A stretch of DNA of 64,000 nt, taken from positions 15,257,668-15,321,667 of the forward strand of contig OX457052.1 of assembly GCA_949752735.1 (NCBI GenBank), read 5' to 3'. Position numbers and translations under genes: made by a program. Source of the stretch: Lumbricus terrestris. Its lineage: Eukaryota > Annelida > Clitellata > Crassiclitellata > Lumbricidae. Below the pieces are notes generated by a model. That model was not told where the DNA came from, ran no database searches, and saw only the letters and a program-made list of their open reading frames with translations. This document shows, piece by piece, positions 50,370-62,769 of the stretch (the first letter of the stretch is position 1; each line of letters starts with the position of its first letter).

Positions 50370-51814
50370 GGATTGAGCGAGCGAGGCCCATCCTTAGTCT
50401 TTAAGGTGTCACGAAATTATGTGACCTGTGAGGAATGTGTCCGTCCGTCCGGCGAATTATACCCAGCGATAAATTTCGCACTCGCCATCCCTACATCATC
50501 ACAACGTCGAATAAACTTCAAAAGAGGAACAATTATTATTAATCAGAGCCTTTGAGCGCGGCGGTAAATCCGGCAGTGTCTAGTAGCAGAACACTCGATC
50601 AATCGGCGTAAACAGAGAGAGGTTACACTTCCAGAGGGAATTCATCGACCAATTCCATTTTATATATACACGTTCAACGGAATCGGATTACAAGCTGTGG
50701 GTTCGATTTCTACAACTCAAGGACAAATTACTGGCGATTAACGTTCGCAGACGACTCTTAGATTATCGTCTGCCTGAGATTGATGACGCGCGACCCTGAC
50801 CTCTCTAATTACATCACGCTGCAACTGTGTTGCCTACGTCAGAAGTGACGACAACAACAACAACAACAGGCAGGCGTTCAATTCGGATAACAAATTGCCG
50901 AAGCCTTCGTGTGATCGGTGCTGTTTGCTCCTTCGTGTGATCGGTGCTGTTTGCTCCGTCAAATCTCGTCAACGGTGATTTTTCAGAGCGACTTCTTGGC
51001 TTCAACAGTGCTGTCGGTGTCTAACAGCGGCAGAAACTGTTGTTATCTTAGCCACACTTTCGCGCTAATCATATCCTTTCCTCTTAGCACGAGTTGTTGT
51101 TCATACGTGTCTTATTGCTTTTGGCCTACGTTGCACATTTCTATCTAGACCTACACATGTTTAATAGGCTATGCGTAGATGCATGCATACATGCATAGTA
51201 TACTTTTTTACTTGAATGCTCGGATAATTATATAGACATGCATACACTGAGTTACAATCAGAATATGTATACATAAAAAATAACTGCATTCTTAAATACA
51301 TGCATACATGCTACACTGTATATAATTATATACCGCATATAGACTTTTACACAATCTTGTAACTATCCAATAATTTTGTCGCGGCTGGACCGAAAAGCGG
51401 CGGGAACGCTTCTGTGTAGCCTTCCTTAAAGGACCGCTATAACTTATAAAACTTCCTTAATAATGGTACCATACATACATGCCTGCATATAGGCTTATAC
51501 ATGCTGATGTATACAAATGCCCAATGCCCATATATTTATATAGGCAATGGAAGAGAAGTGGCTATATGAATGTTGCTCTTTATATTGTTCAAGTATGTAG
51601 GATGTATTGCGACAAGGCAAGCTGAGTAGTGAGTATAGTTGAATTAATAGTCTTAATTTCAGCGTATTCCTATAGTAGGGTATACCGGTACCATCAGGGC
51701 AATGTCCGTTCGTGCGGTTATTGGCCGTCGATTCGTTTTCCATCGCCCATGCAGGATTCCTTTCAGGGTTGACTATCTGTAGCGTCATGATCGCCATGAC
51801 AACGTCAATCAAGA
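50370..51814. other. No gene recognised
   Basis: Unique sequence with a short direct repeat (CTTCGTGTGATCGGTGCTGTTTGCTCC at 50910-50960). AT-rich with ATGCATACATG runs after 51180. Near 51380-51450 there is a weak repeat-tail look (GGCGGGAACGCTTCTGTGTAG). Confidence 0.5.
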
Positions 51815-53858
51815 TATCCGATGACGTGGTATGATGTTGAGTGTCGTAAGGCTAAGCGTCAGGTCAGAAGACTCGAAAGGCGCTACAAAAAGCTGCGTTC
51901 TGACTACGCTCGTGAGCAATGGGTCAGAGAACTTAACAAGTTACATCAGTTGGTTGAGTCGAAGCGTCGGCGTTATTGGATGACGAGGATAGACATGCAT
52001 CGTGGTCCTGCTGAGCTCTGGCGAGTTATCGATGACGGATTGTGCAGAAAAGCTGATGAGTCATCTGGCTCGAGGTCTGGTCTTACTGCTGATGCCTTGG
52101 CTGATTTCTTCGACCGGAAGGTGGCTGATGTCAGGACTGCGACTGATGGAGCGGCGGCAGCTGAATTCGTTGACATCCGGTCAGAAGATCGATTTCATGA
52201 CTTCAAGCTGATCACGACAGATAACGTTTGCAGTATGGTTGGTGAGGCAGTGGACAAGTATTCAATGCTTGACCCTATGCCGACCTGGCTGCTCAAGTCG
52301 TGCGTCGATCTTCTGGCCCCTTTTATCAGCGTGATGTTCAATTCCTCTCTTCAGTCTGGAACGTTTCCAGTGCTCTACCGAAGTGCCTATGTCACACCTC
52401 GTCTTAAAAAGCCGACACTTCCGCGCGAGGAGCTATCAAGTTATCGGCCAGTGTCAAACCTACCAACATTGTCAAAGCTGCTCGAAAGGGTAGTTTGCGG
52501 ACAACTAGTTGAATATCTTATATCGGCTGAGCTTCTTCCCAAGCATCAATCGGCGTATCGGAAATTCCACTCAACAGAGACGGCGTTGCTGAAGGTCTTT
52601 ACAGACTTGATTGAAGCGGCTGACAATGGTGACCATGCGTTGCTGGGCCTGCTTGATCTCTCGGCTGCGTTCGACACTGTCGATCATGACATCATGATGG
52701 AGCGACTTTCGCGGACCTACGGCGTACGCTCGGTGGCGCTTGACTGGATCAGATCATATCTACGCGGGCGGAGCCAGTCGGTTTTTTTACAATGGGGTGC
52801 ATTCGTCGTTGCGTGTTTTAACCAGTGGAGTACCTCAGGGGTCGGTTCTTGGGCCTCTGCTTTTTCTGCTGTATACGGCCGATCTTGAGAAACTTGCCTC
52901 TGGAGTGGGGCTATCCTCTCATTTCTATGCCGATGACTCGCAGCTATACACCACTGGTCCGTCGACGACTGCGCCTCAACTGCAGCAACACATGGAGTCG
53001 GGAGTAGAGGTTGTAGCTGAATGGTTGAGGTCAAATCGCCTCCTTCTGAATCCTGACAAGACTGATTTCCTTTGGTGTGCCACTCGTAGAAGGTGCGATC
53101 AACTTAGCAGTGAGTCCCTAAATATCTGTGGAATATCGGTGCGGCCTTCTACTGCCGTGCGTGACCTTGGAGTTTTATTCCAGACGGACATGTCCATGAC
53201 GCGCCAAGTGGGACTGACGGTTAGCAGATGCTTTCGCCAGCTGCGGTTAATCAAAAGCTGTGTACGATCACTGCCTTTTGAGGCTGCAAAAACAGCCGTT
53301 TTCTGCTTCGTGGTTTCTCAGGTGGACCGTTGTAACAGTTTGTTGGCTGGTGCGCCGAAGTACCTGCACGACCGACTACAGTCTGTGTTGAATGCAGCGG
53401 CGAAACTCGTGTGTAATCGGCGGAAGTATGATCATGTGACACCATTACTGCGTGACGTGTTGCATTAGCTTCCAATACCGTACCGCATTGAATTCAAACT
53501 CTCATTGCTCGTCTACAAGTCATTACATGGCTTAGCACTGGACTACCTCAAATCCTATTGCGTGCAGATGGCGGCGTCAGGTGCTGGTCTTACGCTGAGA
53601 TCCAGTGTGAAAGGAGATCTGTATGTGCGAAGGACGAAGACATGCTTCGGGGAGCGTGCTTTTTCAACTGCTGGCCCCCGCTGCTGGAACAGTCTGCCTT
53701 CCACAGTTCGTTCTGCCAACTCTGTTGGGGTTTTCAAAACACGTCTGAAGACATATTTGTTTTCTAAGGCATACCTTTGACTGAATATATTATGTTTGTG
53801 TTTGTAGAGGCGCCTTTGTAACGGCATGTGCTGTGTTACGGCGCCATAGAAATTGTCG

Positions 53859-53905
<47 letters not shown>
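51815..53905 (+). mobile_element. 5'-truncated CR1/L2-type LINE with reverse transcriptase, frameshifted
   Basis: The coding part begins in the linker before the polymerase ('RRLERRYKKLRSDYAREQWV') and carries 'SSYRPVSNLPTLSKLLE', 'LLPKHQSAYRKFHSTETALL', the motif A aspartates in 'LLDLSAAFDTVDHDI', 'SGVPQGSVLGPLLFLLYT' and the catalytic 'FYADDSQLY'. A reading-frame slip lies in a T run near 52785, and an in-frame TAG at 53466-53468 cuts the C-terminal part (53505-53780, 'AFSTAGPRCWNSLPSTVR'). No endonuclease remains. The 3' UTR has GGCGCCTTTGTAACGG..GGCGCCATAGAAATTG and an (ATT)n tail (53862-53905). Non-autonomous as it stands, but with few lesions, so fairly recent. Confidence 0.92.
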
Positions 53906-53916
53906 GACGTCACTTT

Positions 53917-54315
53917 GCCAGGTATACTTCCCCGTATACATAATTATATAGTTAAGTATTTCTTTGATATTGCAACACCACTCAATCTATAGCTAAACGC
54001 CGCTTTTAATTATCTGGCCTATAGGCTGTAGTAGTACCCTGCAATTTTAACTAATAACTGAAAAAAGAACTTGAAGCTGTGGTTTGCTATAGCTAGGTTC
54101 CTCTTGACTTTATACCAGGCGTACTTCCCAGTAGTTAAGTATTTCTTTGATATTGCAACACCGCTCAATCTATAGCTAAACGCCGCTTTTCATTATCTGG
54201 CTTATAGGATATAGAATTATAGATAGTATACCATGCAATTTTAACTAATAACTTAAACAAGGAACTTGAAAAGCTGAGGTTTGCTATATATATATATATA
54301 CACAGCTAGGTTCCT
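53917..54315. repeat. Two-copy ~200-bp tandem duplication
   Basis: About 53917-54108 and 54113-54315 share 'AGTTAAGTATTTCTTTGATA', 'CTCAATCTATAGCTAAACGC' and 'CTAGGTTCCTCTT'. The second copy has an expanded (TA)n. Confidence 0.88.
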
Positions 54316-54949
54316 CTTTCTATTCTGTTTGCATCACGTCTGCGTTTGAAATGCTCTTAGCTGCTCATATTCTCCAACGTACTTGGAGCACGCCTGCCGC
54401 TCCTAATGAAATGAGTTTGAAAATCGACGACTAGCCTACATAAGGGCTCTAAGCTTATATATATATAAGAGCTCGTTCAGAGACAACACGTGTACAGACA
54501 AAACACGTCGACTGAGAATAAAGCCGTTGTTTACCCGCAGTCGAGACCAACGACTGAGCGAGTCCTATAAAGTCCGACAGACAGACTACAAGACACGAGA
54601 CACGTGCGTGATAATAATTCCTTAATGCGTTGTGTATGTATCTGGAAACTGAGAGAGCGAGCCAATGTTCGTAATAGCCTCCTGAGAAAAACAGAACCGT
54701 TGACGAAGAAAAACGTCTTACACAACAGGAATGGCTTCGTCATCAAAGAGCAATCATTGCGCGTGTTTAGGATATACTTTGATGTCTCTCTATAAGACAA
54801 CGAGTCGCAAGTATTGCGCAGTTGAGAGGCAGCGCAAAACAATAATAATTATTTAGGTTGCACTGTATATATACAGTAAACGCGGAAAGACGAGGATTGT
54901 GACGATGCCCAAGATCAGAAATAAAAAAGTCAAAGAAAAAGAAAAAGAT

Positions 54950-55387
54950 GATGGTGAAACTAATGATGATGACGACGACAACGTTGATGATGATGATAAT
55001 TATAATGATGATGACGACGACGACGACAACGATGCTGATGATTATAATGATGATGACGACGACTACGACAACGATGATGATGATGACGATGACGATGACG
55101 ATGACGACGACGACGACGGTGATGATACTGATGTTGATGATGATGATGATTATGATGACGATGACGACGACGATGACGATGATGACGACGACGACGACGA
55201 CGACGGCGACGATGGTGATGATGCTTATGTTGATGATGATGACGACGACGACGACGACGATGACGATGACGACGACGACGGTGATGATACTGATGTTGAT
55301 GATGATGATGATGACGATGATGATGACGATGATGATGGTGGTGGTGGTGGCGGTGGGTGGTGCTGGTGCTGTTTGTGGTGGTGGTGG

Positions 55388-55443
<56 letters not shown>

Positions 55444-55455
55444 ACGATGATGATG
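54950..55455. repeat. (GAT/GAC)n array ending in (GCT)n
   Basis: About 390 bp of GAT and GAC units, a GGTGGTGGCGG segment, and about 18 GCT units to 55442. Frames are Asp, Met/Thr or Val/Ile runs. An ATG start (54905) leads into a poly-Asp frame but lacks any other domain. Confidence 0.93.
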
Positions 55456-55459
55456 AATT

Positions 55460-56430
55460 ATGCAGTGTGATGTTAGAGATGTTGACTTTATTGAATATAA
55501 ATCGACTATAATTGTAAGCCAATGCATGCATTGTCACGCATGCTAACTTACCTATGCAATCAGTTTTGAAGTAGACCTATCTTTAAATAAGTCTGCGTGA
55601 ATTTTATCTGGAAGAAAACTGAGTTGCTCTTCAGTCAAATATGGGACTTGCCACACAGTATATTAAGTAGAAATGTGTAGAATGCAGCGCTTACAAAAAC
55701 TGGTATAATAAGCCTACTGTATGTTAACTAAAACAATGTCTTGACTTAATTACTTCAACTTTCAACCCATTCCCTCTCCAGATTGCTACACAATGTCATG
55801 TAAGACCTCGTTTGAAAGCAAGCTATTCCTAAGTCTGTAAATATATTCAGATGCTCCGTCTAAAAAAAAGTTACGAAGACAGGATCGAATGCCGTTAATT
55901 GGAATGAAAAAGCAGATCAAAAGCTATGCGACAAATAACCCAGATGACTTCCTGTTAGATCCATAAAGAAAATGAAAATAAATGGATTCCAAGAACGCAT
56001 TGATAAGAAGAACCTTCAGACTACATGTTTATTCCATGAAGTCAATCTGGGTGTGTGTCAGTGGGCCTACATAGGTCTAACCTCTCGTCTTCTAAGTTCT
56101 CACCCATTCGCAAATCACGTACGACTCCCGCAAAGATTTCTCTACAGAAAACGTGTTTTCACATGGCGACAATAAATGACCATAATCACGGGAACGTTAT
56201 ATAGCGCCAGTTCTTCCGGACACAGCACGAAATCCCATTAGTGATTGCAGCGACGTCTATTCTGCACGTATCAGGCTTTCCCTGAGATATATATATATAC
56301 GTATATATATATACATATATATATGGGAATAGAAGTATAGCTATATATATATATATATATACGTGCTACATAAGAAAAAGATGCATCGTAGATCAGCAAA
56401 ATTGCGGCAGTTTTTCTCTTACTTGTTTAC
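55460..56430. other. No gene recognised; (TA)n at 56287-56360
   Basis: Unique AT-rich sequence, then TA-rich tracts with TATACGTATA palindromes. Confidence 0.5.
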
Positions 56431-56606
56431 CAACGTGCGCATGAATCGTGCAATCTTTCGCTATGTCTCGGGTTCGAATCCCGCTGAGCATAATGAGGGA
56501 TCGGCGTAGAGTCTATGGTTCTTGACGGAAAAGAAATAGGAAAGGGAACGAGGAAATGGAAAGGGAGAGGGAAAGGGAGAGGGAAAGGGAGGGGAAAGGG
56601 AGAGGC
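56430..56606 (+). mobile_element. tRNA-derived SINE fragment with (GGGAAA)n tail
   Basis: CGGGTTCGAATCCCGCTGAGC at about 56468-56488 is a strong B-box/T-arm match. The upstream part resembles a degenerate tRNA 5' half. Downstream the sequence becomes GGAAAGGGAGAGGGAAAG. Confidence 0.65.
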
Positions 56607-56957
56607 TCCCGGTTGTTGCACTTTGCCTTCGTATTTTCACTGCGGAAGCGTAATAGACTGCCTGCAGGATATAATAGCGCAGACAATAGCTTTCGGCCTC
56701 TTATAATGAGCTACAAAACTTCACTGTCCATCTTCCAACTATAAGTGCGTCATTTTTGTGTAGGCAAGTCTGCTGAAAAAAGTTTAATAGCATATACGTT
56801 GTACATGTACGTACGCCCTATCGTGACTTTTTTCTGCTGGTGACGCATCGTTTTTAATTAAAGTGAGAGAAACGGCTCTCATTCATTATCGGCTGTAATC
56901 AGTTGCAAAGAATCCGCATTCTGTGACTCTGTCGTGCGTACTGCATGGCTTGATATA

Positions 56958-58360
56958 CAGGGTGGCTCAAAAAAAAACGTACCACCGGGGAAAATGCGAT
57001 ATCTTCGCAGCCGATTGGGGTTTTTCTGCGAAAATTTCACAATTTGAAGGGGAATGAATATACAACAATCCCTGAAAGTTTCATTTGAAACTTTTCATGT
57101 TTGCAAAAGTTACAGCTGTTCAAACTTAAAATTTCGTTTTTTCAATTATCCGGAGAATCATGCTCCAATACAAGTGATTTCATTAGGATGTTTGGCAAAT
57201 TACAACACACACACATTGATGATGATGTCATACGACCTCACTATGAGCTGTAAAGAAGCTGTTTATGAAGCAATCTGCTGGTATTTGGTGATATTTTATA
57301 GATTAAGGTCTCAATTGGTGAACCCAAACAATGAACGTCATGGGCAAAGTTTCTGCAAAAGATCAAATGGGAACTCGGACTTTGCATGAACAGAGACTGA
57401 GACATCGCGTGATCATAGCAAAATACCCAGTGAAAAGTGGAGCCTGAGCACATTGAAGACTATCTGCAAACGTGTTTATGTAACGAAGATCAGATGTCGG
57501 AAGAGAGGCAGGAAGTGGTCGCTTGATCTGACGGAAAAAGCGCGATTTTCACGAAATTCGCTTGGTAATCGAAAGGTCAAGTTTGCAAAGCAAATCGTGG
57601 TTTCGGCATCAGATATGCCGGCGTGTGTTGCGGCTGCAAGAAAAGACTGCAATTAATCCCATTCAGTAGGTTAGATGTCAAACTCATCATTGAACTCGCT
57701 TACCCAGACTCATTGAAGACCAGGTATGCTCTAACATCTGGTTTTATTATGCAGCAGGACAGTGCGCCTGCTTGCTCGCACGGCAAGGTTGATTATGATG
57801 GCGCTACCTTATTGACATCAACTGAAGTAAATGCATTGGCAAAGATGATTTACAAACTCGCCAGACCTTAACCCTCTTGTTTATCACGTCTGGGGAGCTA
57901 TGCTGGAACGCTGCAAGACATTTAATCCCAAGTTGGAGAACATTGGCCAGCTGAAGCAAGTCTTGCTGCTAATGTGGGGTCAGTTGCCGCAGGACCCGAC
58001 CAACAAGGCCATACTGAGCTTCACAAAAAGAATTTGAGCTTGTGTTAAGGCAGGGAGTGGACACTCTCATTATACCTTACAATAAACTGCAAAACGGAAT
58101 GCTGAGGTCGTAGTGAAAAGTGATATCATTTGACTTGGAAATCTACAAGTGACGTCAATTTTCCGCGGATAATTGAAAAAACGAAATTTTAAGTTTGAAC
58201 AGCTGTAACTTTTGCAAACATGAAAAGTTTCAAATGAAACTTTCAGGTATTGTTGGAAATTCATTCCCCTACAAATTGGAAAATTTTCGCAGAAAAAGTT
58301 CGATCGGCTGCGAAGATATCGCATTTTCCCCGGTGGTACGTTTTTTTTTGAGCCACCCTG
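56958..58360 (+). mobile_element. Dead mariner-family transposon, 1.4 kb, ~195-bp inverted repeats
   Basis: Ends CAGGGTGGCTCAAAAAAA / TTTTTTTTGAGCCACCCTG flanked by TA. The inverted repeats extend to about 57153 and from about 58166. Between them is transposase debris: 'QQDSAPACSHGK', the counterpart of mariner's QQDGAPAH with the second catalytic Asp; 'DLNPLVYHVWGAMLERCKTF'; and 'LPQDPTNKAILSFTKRI'. The third catalytic Asp, normally in the 'D-Y' of that block, is Val here. Frameshifts and stops abound. Long inverted repeats are unusual for mariners, which typically have about 30 bp. Confidence 0.92.
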
Positions 58361-58739
58361 TATATGGTGGAAATATTCAAACGTACGGTGCGATAGGCGA
58401 ATGGAAATTGTCATTTATTATGGTAGTTCCGATCGCGAAATTAAAGTTTTGTAAGCAAATCCTTGGAATAGTCCGTTAGAAACGCGCGCTAAGCTATTTT
58501 AGATGGATCGTCCGTTTGGGCGGGGTGTGTTGGAGGAGATTACAGGTTATAATCAGTTGTCGAAATGTTATTTCTTCCTTCGCTTCAGACAAAAAGTCAT
58601 CAGTATACATTACGAGGCTATAAATAATTATGCTTCCGCAAGAACTCTGTCGCAAGGACACCGTCTTTTCCGTTCTGCACAGATGGGGGGGGGGTGCTTC
58701 TGATTCCATTCGCACGAATTGCAACTATATGCTGAATCG

Positions 58740-59290
58740 AAGCTTTTCCGTGGTTGGGCCAGTGGTCTAGAATGGGTTTTCACAGGAGGTATACGTTTGC
58801 TTCATGTGGCTCTTACTGAGGCTTTTTTATATTAAACTCAGACTAGGCCTACACTGTTTTGCCGTGCTAGAGTCGGGAACGCTTCTGAGTAGTCGCCTTG
58901 AACAGGCGTGAGAGAAATTCTTGAATGAATAAATGAATGAATGAATGTATGTATGTATGAATGTATAAGTGAATGTATAAGTGAATGAATGATTGAATGA
59001 TTGATTGAATGAATAAATGAATTAATGTATAAGTGAACGAATGACTGACTGAATGAATGAATAAATGAGCGAACGAATGAATAAATGAATAAGTGAATGA
59101 ATGAGTGAATGTATGAATGAATAAATGAATGAATGAGTGAATAAATGAATGAATGAATGAATGAATTAATTAATTAATAAATTAATGAATAAATGAATGA
59201 ATGAATGAATGAGTGACTGGATGAATAAATGAACGAACGAACGAACGCACGAACGAATGAATGAATAAATGAATGACTGAATGAATACTC
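58740..59290 (+). mobile_element. LINE 3' end with a long (GAAT)n tail
   Basis: 'FSVVGPVV' remnants and CTAGAGTCGGGAACGCTTCTGAGTAG..TTGAACAGGCG are as in 31041-31330. About 365 bp of GAAT/GAAC/GTAT units (58923-59287) follow, a tail far longer than in the other copies. Confidence 0.85.
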
Positions 59291-59544
59291 TCTAGCACTC
59301 GAACATGTGCAACGTGTGTGTCTAAGGACACTGATGATGATGTGTCTTTTGTGTGCACCGCATAATATTATCACACGACGGGCAATTAAATCCGTCGCTT
59401 CTTCTTCAGCTTCTTCTTCTGCTGCGCGGCGAGGTTCATTCGCTCCCCATAGGCGATGGCCATCCTGCAGTTCTAGACACCTCTATGGAGCGCCAATTTC
59501 GATATATCCAATCGAATACGACGCCAAACCTATGAAGGGCTTAG

Positions 59545-59601
59545 TGCATGTGTGTGTGTGTACGTTGTGTGTAGGTGTGCGTGTACGTGTATGTGTTTGT
59601 T

Positions 59602-59657
<56 letters not shown>

Positions 59658-59770
59658 TGCGTGCGTGTGTGTGAGTAAGCGTATGTGTGTGTGCGTGTGC
59701 ATGTGTGTGTGCGTGTGTGAGCGTGTGTATGTGCGTGTAGGTGTGTGTGCGAGTGCATGTGTGGATGTGT
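59545..59770. repeat. (TG)n microsatellite
   Basis: Pure TG at about 59607-59655 with degenerate TGTGCG/TGTATG flanks. Confidence 0.95.
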
Positions 59771-59779
59771 GGGAGGAAC

Positions 59780-60400
59780 TGAATTGCTGCGTGACTCGGG
59801 AGGGATGCGATCATCTCCCCCACCCCACTCCCCCCCCCCACCTGCCGCATCGTCGCACTAAAGTCGCGGATCCATTTAACCAACCGATCACAAAATCGTC
59901 TAAGAACGAATTCGCGGATAAGTCTAAAACTCATCGAAATCCCAGAAAACGAATCTTTGACGCCGTAAATAGTTCGTAATGTGACACAAAACTTCAATGT
60001 TTATCGCCATACAGGGACCATCTAAATAAACGGTTTTCCTGTAAGCATCATCAGCGTGTCGAGTACGACCTACTGACGTGTTTGCCATTGAGATACATGA
60101 AAAAGATGTACAAAACAGAAATAAATATTGATTGATCATATTAACCTTTAAGTCCATAATTATAATAATATGTCTGTGGTAGGTGTGTCGCTAACACCGA
60201 GTAGGCTACGCAATAACTACAGAAGTGTCTCCATGACTCATTTACATGTACGCATTATAGACGGAATGGTTCTTTTCTCTCCCCCACGTCGTCCTCTTTA
60301 ACCTCCTCCTCCTGCTACTTCTCTTCCAGCCATGAATTGTCGTTTCCACTTCTATTTCTTCATCTGTTTCCCCCCTTCTCCATTCGAATTCCTTTGATAC
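59780..60400. other. No gene recognised
   Basis: Unique sequence with no supported open frame. Confidence 0.5.
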
Positions 60401-60404
60401 TTGC

Positions 60405-60635
60405 TTAACTCAGACCTTAGACCTTAGTTCTTAGACCTTAGTCCTTATACCCTAGACCTTAGTCCTTAGTCCTTAGACATTAAACCTTAAGCCTTAAACC
60501 TTAGTCCTTAGTCCTTAGACCTTAAACCTTAGTCCTTAGACATTGGACCTTAGACCTTAGTCCTTAGTCCTAAGACCTTAGTCCTTAGTCCTTAGACCTT
60601 AGTCTTTATACCTTAGTCCTTAGACCTTAGTCCTT
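60405..60635. repeat. (CTTAGTC/CTTAGAC)n short tandem array
   Basis: About 33 units of 6-7 bp (CCTTAG plus T or A). It abuts the 3' end of the minus-strand LINE at 60636, so it may be that LINE's expanded tail. Confidence 0.92.
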
Positions 60636-60900
60636 CCCGTGCTGGGCTGCACATCGGGCAACGCAGTTTCTCTATTCAATTCTGTTCATCGCCACCTCAA
60701 TATCTATAGCGTCGTTCCACGGTCATCTCCAGACATCGCAAGTCTTCATCCAGTTCTTCCTTGGTGTCTTTCTACCACCTCTTCCCTCCGGGGTCCAGAC
60801 TGTTGCTGGTTTGACTCTTCTACCATGATCCATTCTTGCTTCGTGTCCCATCCACTTTAGTTGCCTCTTCCTGATGTTGCTATGGGCTATACTTAATTTA
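60636..60900 (-). mobile_element. LINE C-terminal fragment
   Basis: The minus strand gives 'IRKRQLKWMGHEARM', 'GRGGRKTPRKNWM' and a terminal 'CVARCAAQHGK', the usual zinc-binding C-terminus of RTE-like LINE polyproteins. One stop interrupts it. Confidence 0.8.
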
Positions 60901-61288
60901 CTTATTCCGAATCTGTGTCTAAGTCAGAAGACATAATTCCTTAAAAATTAAAACACAGTTTTGCAGAGATTCACCGCACGCGCATACGGTATGCACTAGC
61001 TGTCGGAAAAGCACAGACAAATAGGCTGCAAGCAAATTAGTTCTTATAAAATAATCTCGGCAAAATAAACTCAGTAAACTGATTGGCTAACATTGATAAT
61101 TAATTAGACCTGATTAATTGTTAGATATTTTTCAACTCGTCTAAATCGTTGTGCAACATTTGAAAATTTGCAATTGAAGTCATTGTGTATGTATAATCTA
61201 TTATGTGTATAGCAATCCCAAAATTAGAGCGAAATGCCAAAGCAATTTGTATTTCACGGATTTCAACTCTATCGACTTTGCATGTGCA
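60901..61288. other. No gene recognised
   Basis: AT-rich unique sequence. Confidence 0.5.
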
Positions 61289-61296
61289 CGGGAAAG

Positions 61297-61559
61297 CAGT
61301 GGCGTAGACAGGGGGGTTTCGGGGGTTAACACACCCCATTGGCCTAGGAAAAAGGTTTTTAAAAGTTATTTATCAACTTAAATAGGAAAAACAAAACAAT
61401 TGCTCATAGTAACAATTGCTCTTCTTACTTTATTCCCTTTTTACTTTATTCCCTTTTTATTTACTGTAATACTGTTGGGTTGGTGCCAGAAATGGCATCC
61501 AGCCAGGCCATAAAACCCTCAAACTCCCCTCCGCTTAAAAATTCCTGGCTACGCCACTG
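61297..61559. mobile_element. hAT-like MITE, CAGTGGCGTAG family, 263 bp
   Basis: Perfect 11-bp inverted ends and a perfect 8-bp duplication CGGGAAAG (61289-61296 and 61560-61567). Roughly 85% like 4631-4882 over its whole length and in the same orientation. Confidence 0.94.
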
Positions 61560-61567
61560 CGGGAAAG

Positions 61568-62596
61568 ACTAAGTTCTAAGTAAGTAAGGCCTGTAGGTTA
61601 TTTATTCATCATTTATTCGGGTCGTTCGCTTAATTGTTTCCTTAAAACGCACTATACTCGAATAAGCAGCTGGTGACACATCATTTTGAATTAAAATTAT
61701 ACAAACAGCTATCATAGTTGTGCAACCTTTCCCTATAGCAACTCACTTGCCTTTCACGTATAGCCTATTAACCTACTTGCTTGTGCAATAGCAAAGTTGA
61801 TCGATATGGTTCTTCCTCGGTAATATTTCTAACTTGGTTTACAGGTGAAGCATTTGGTTGGCAATTACTGACAATCTCGACTTATAGACGCCAAGAAAAC
61901 AGGCTTAGGTCTGATGAGAATTGCGCTTTGAGCGGCGTTTGTTTTGACAGCCGGTAATCTGTCGCCCTCTGCAATTGTTGCTTTGCCGACCCAGTTTCAT
62001 CATGCATTCAATCCGGATCAGCTGAAGTTTTGGTTGCAAGGCTTCTCACTGGTTGTTGCTTCTGTTGCTTCTGTTGCTTATGCCTTCGTGTGAAATAATA
62101 TTTTTGTGATTTGGTCGACTTTGACTTTTGCGATTAATCTGTTACACGTGTAGCATTCATGTATTCCATATATTATTATATAGAATAGCACATGTAATAT
62201 TAAGTGTAGGCTATATGATGCATATAAACATACGCCAAAGTATCAAAATATGGTAGACCTACATTGTATGCCTACTGTACACAGGTAGGCCTAAGCATTT
62301 AGTTTAGCGTGAATTCATTTATCCATATTTATCGTGAAATATAATAATTATAAATGAAGAGTTTGCAACTTTATATGTATATATATAACATACATCTGCC
62401 TATTTATAGCATAATACGATGTATGTAATATGGAATATAAATAGGCGCCAAATATGCTAGGCCTAAATACCATAATTGCGCACTTAGTATGGTTTATATG
62501 ACTCATATGTGATGAAATAGTACGAATCAGGTTCCCCAGGTTTATATGTATATCATCGCATAATACTATTAATAATATGGAATATTTTATTTAATG
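61568..62596. other. No confident gene; one 50-codon open patch
   Basis: At about 61944-62092 a plus-strand frame, without its own start after a stop, reads 'NLSPSAIVALPTQFHHAFNP' then 'LKFWLQGFSLVV' to TGA. The tail has a (GTTGCTTCT)n repeat. It could be a terminal exon or chance. The rest is AT-rich. Confidence 0.3.
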
Positions 62597-62604
62597 CGTA
62601 CAAG

Positions 62605-62762
62605 CAGTGGCGTAGCCAGGAATTTTTGAGGGGGGTTTATGCCCGGATACCCTGTTTTTGTTAATTTTTCTTATTTAGATGGGAAAATAACCTTTAAAAA
62701 CCTTTTTCCCGAAGCCAATTGGGGTTTTAACCTCCGAACCCCCCCCCCCCCCTACGCCACTG
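62605..62762. mobile_element. hAT-like MITE, CAGTGGCGTAG family, deleted and reversed
   Basis: Ends CAGTGGCGTAGCC / CTACGCCACTG. The interior 'CCTTTAAAAACCTTTTTCCC..CCAATTGGGG' is the reverse complement of the left part of 61297-61559. The flanks CGTACAAG / GATGCAAG match at 5 of 8. Confidence 0.8.
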
Positions 62763-62769
62763 GATGCAA

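Noticed and set aside
52717..53034. 105-codon minus frame
   Set aside because: Antisense shadow of the LINE reverse transcriptase.
54767..55537. 256-codon minus frame and a poly-Asp plus frame
   Set aside because: GAT/GAC/GCT array; no non-repeat domain beyond a short lead.
61944..62092. Terminal exon of a membrane protein
   Set aside because: About 50 open codons with a hydrophobic end, but no clear acceptor, upstream exon or recognised family; kept only as a note.
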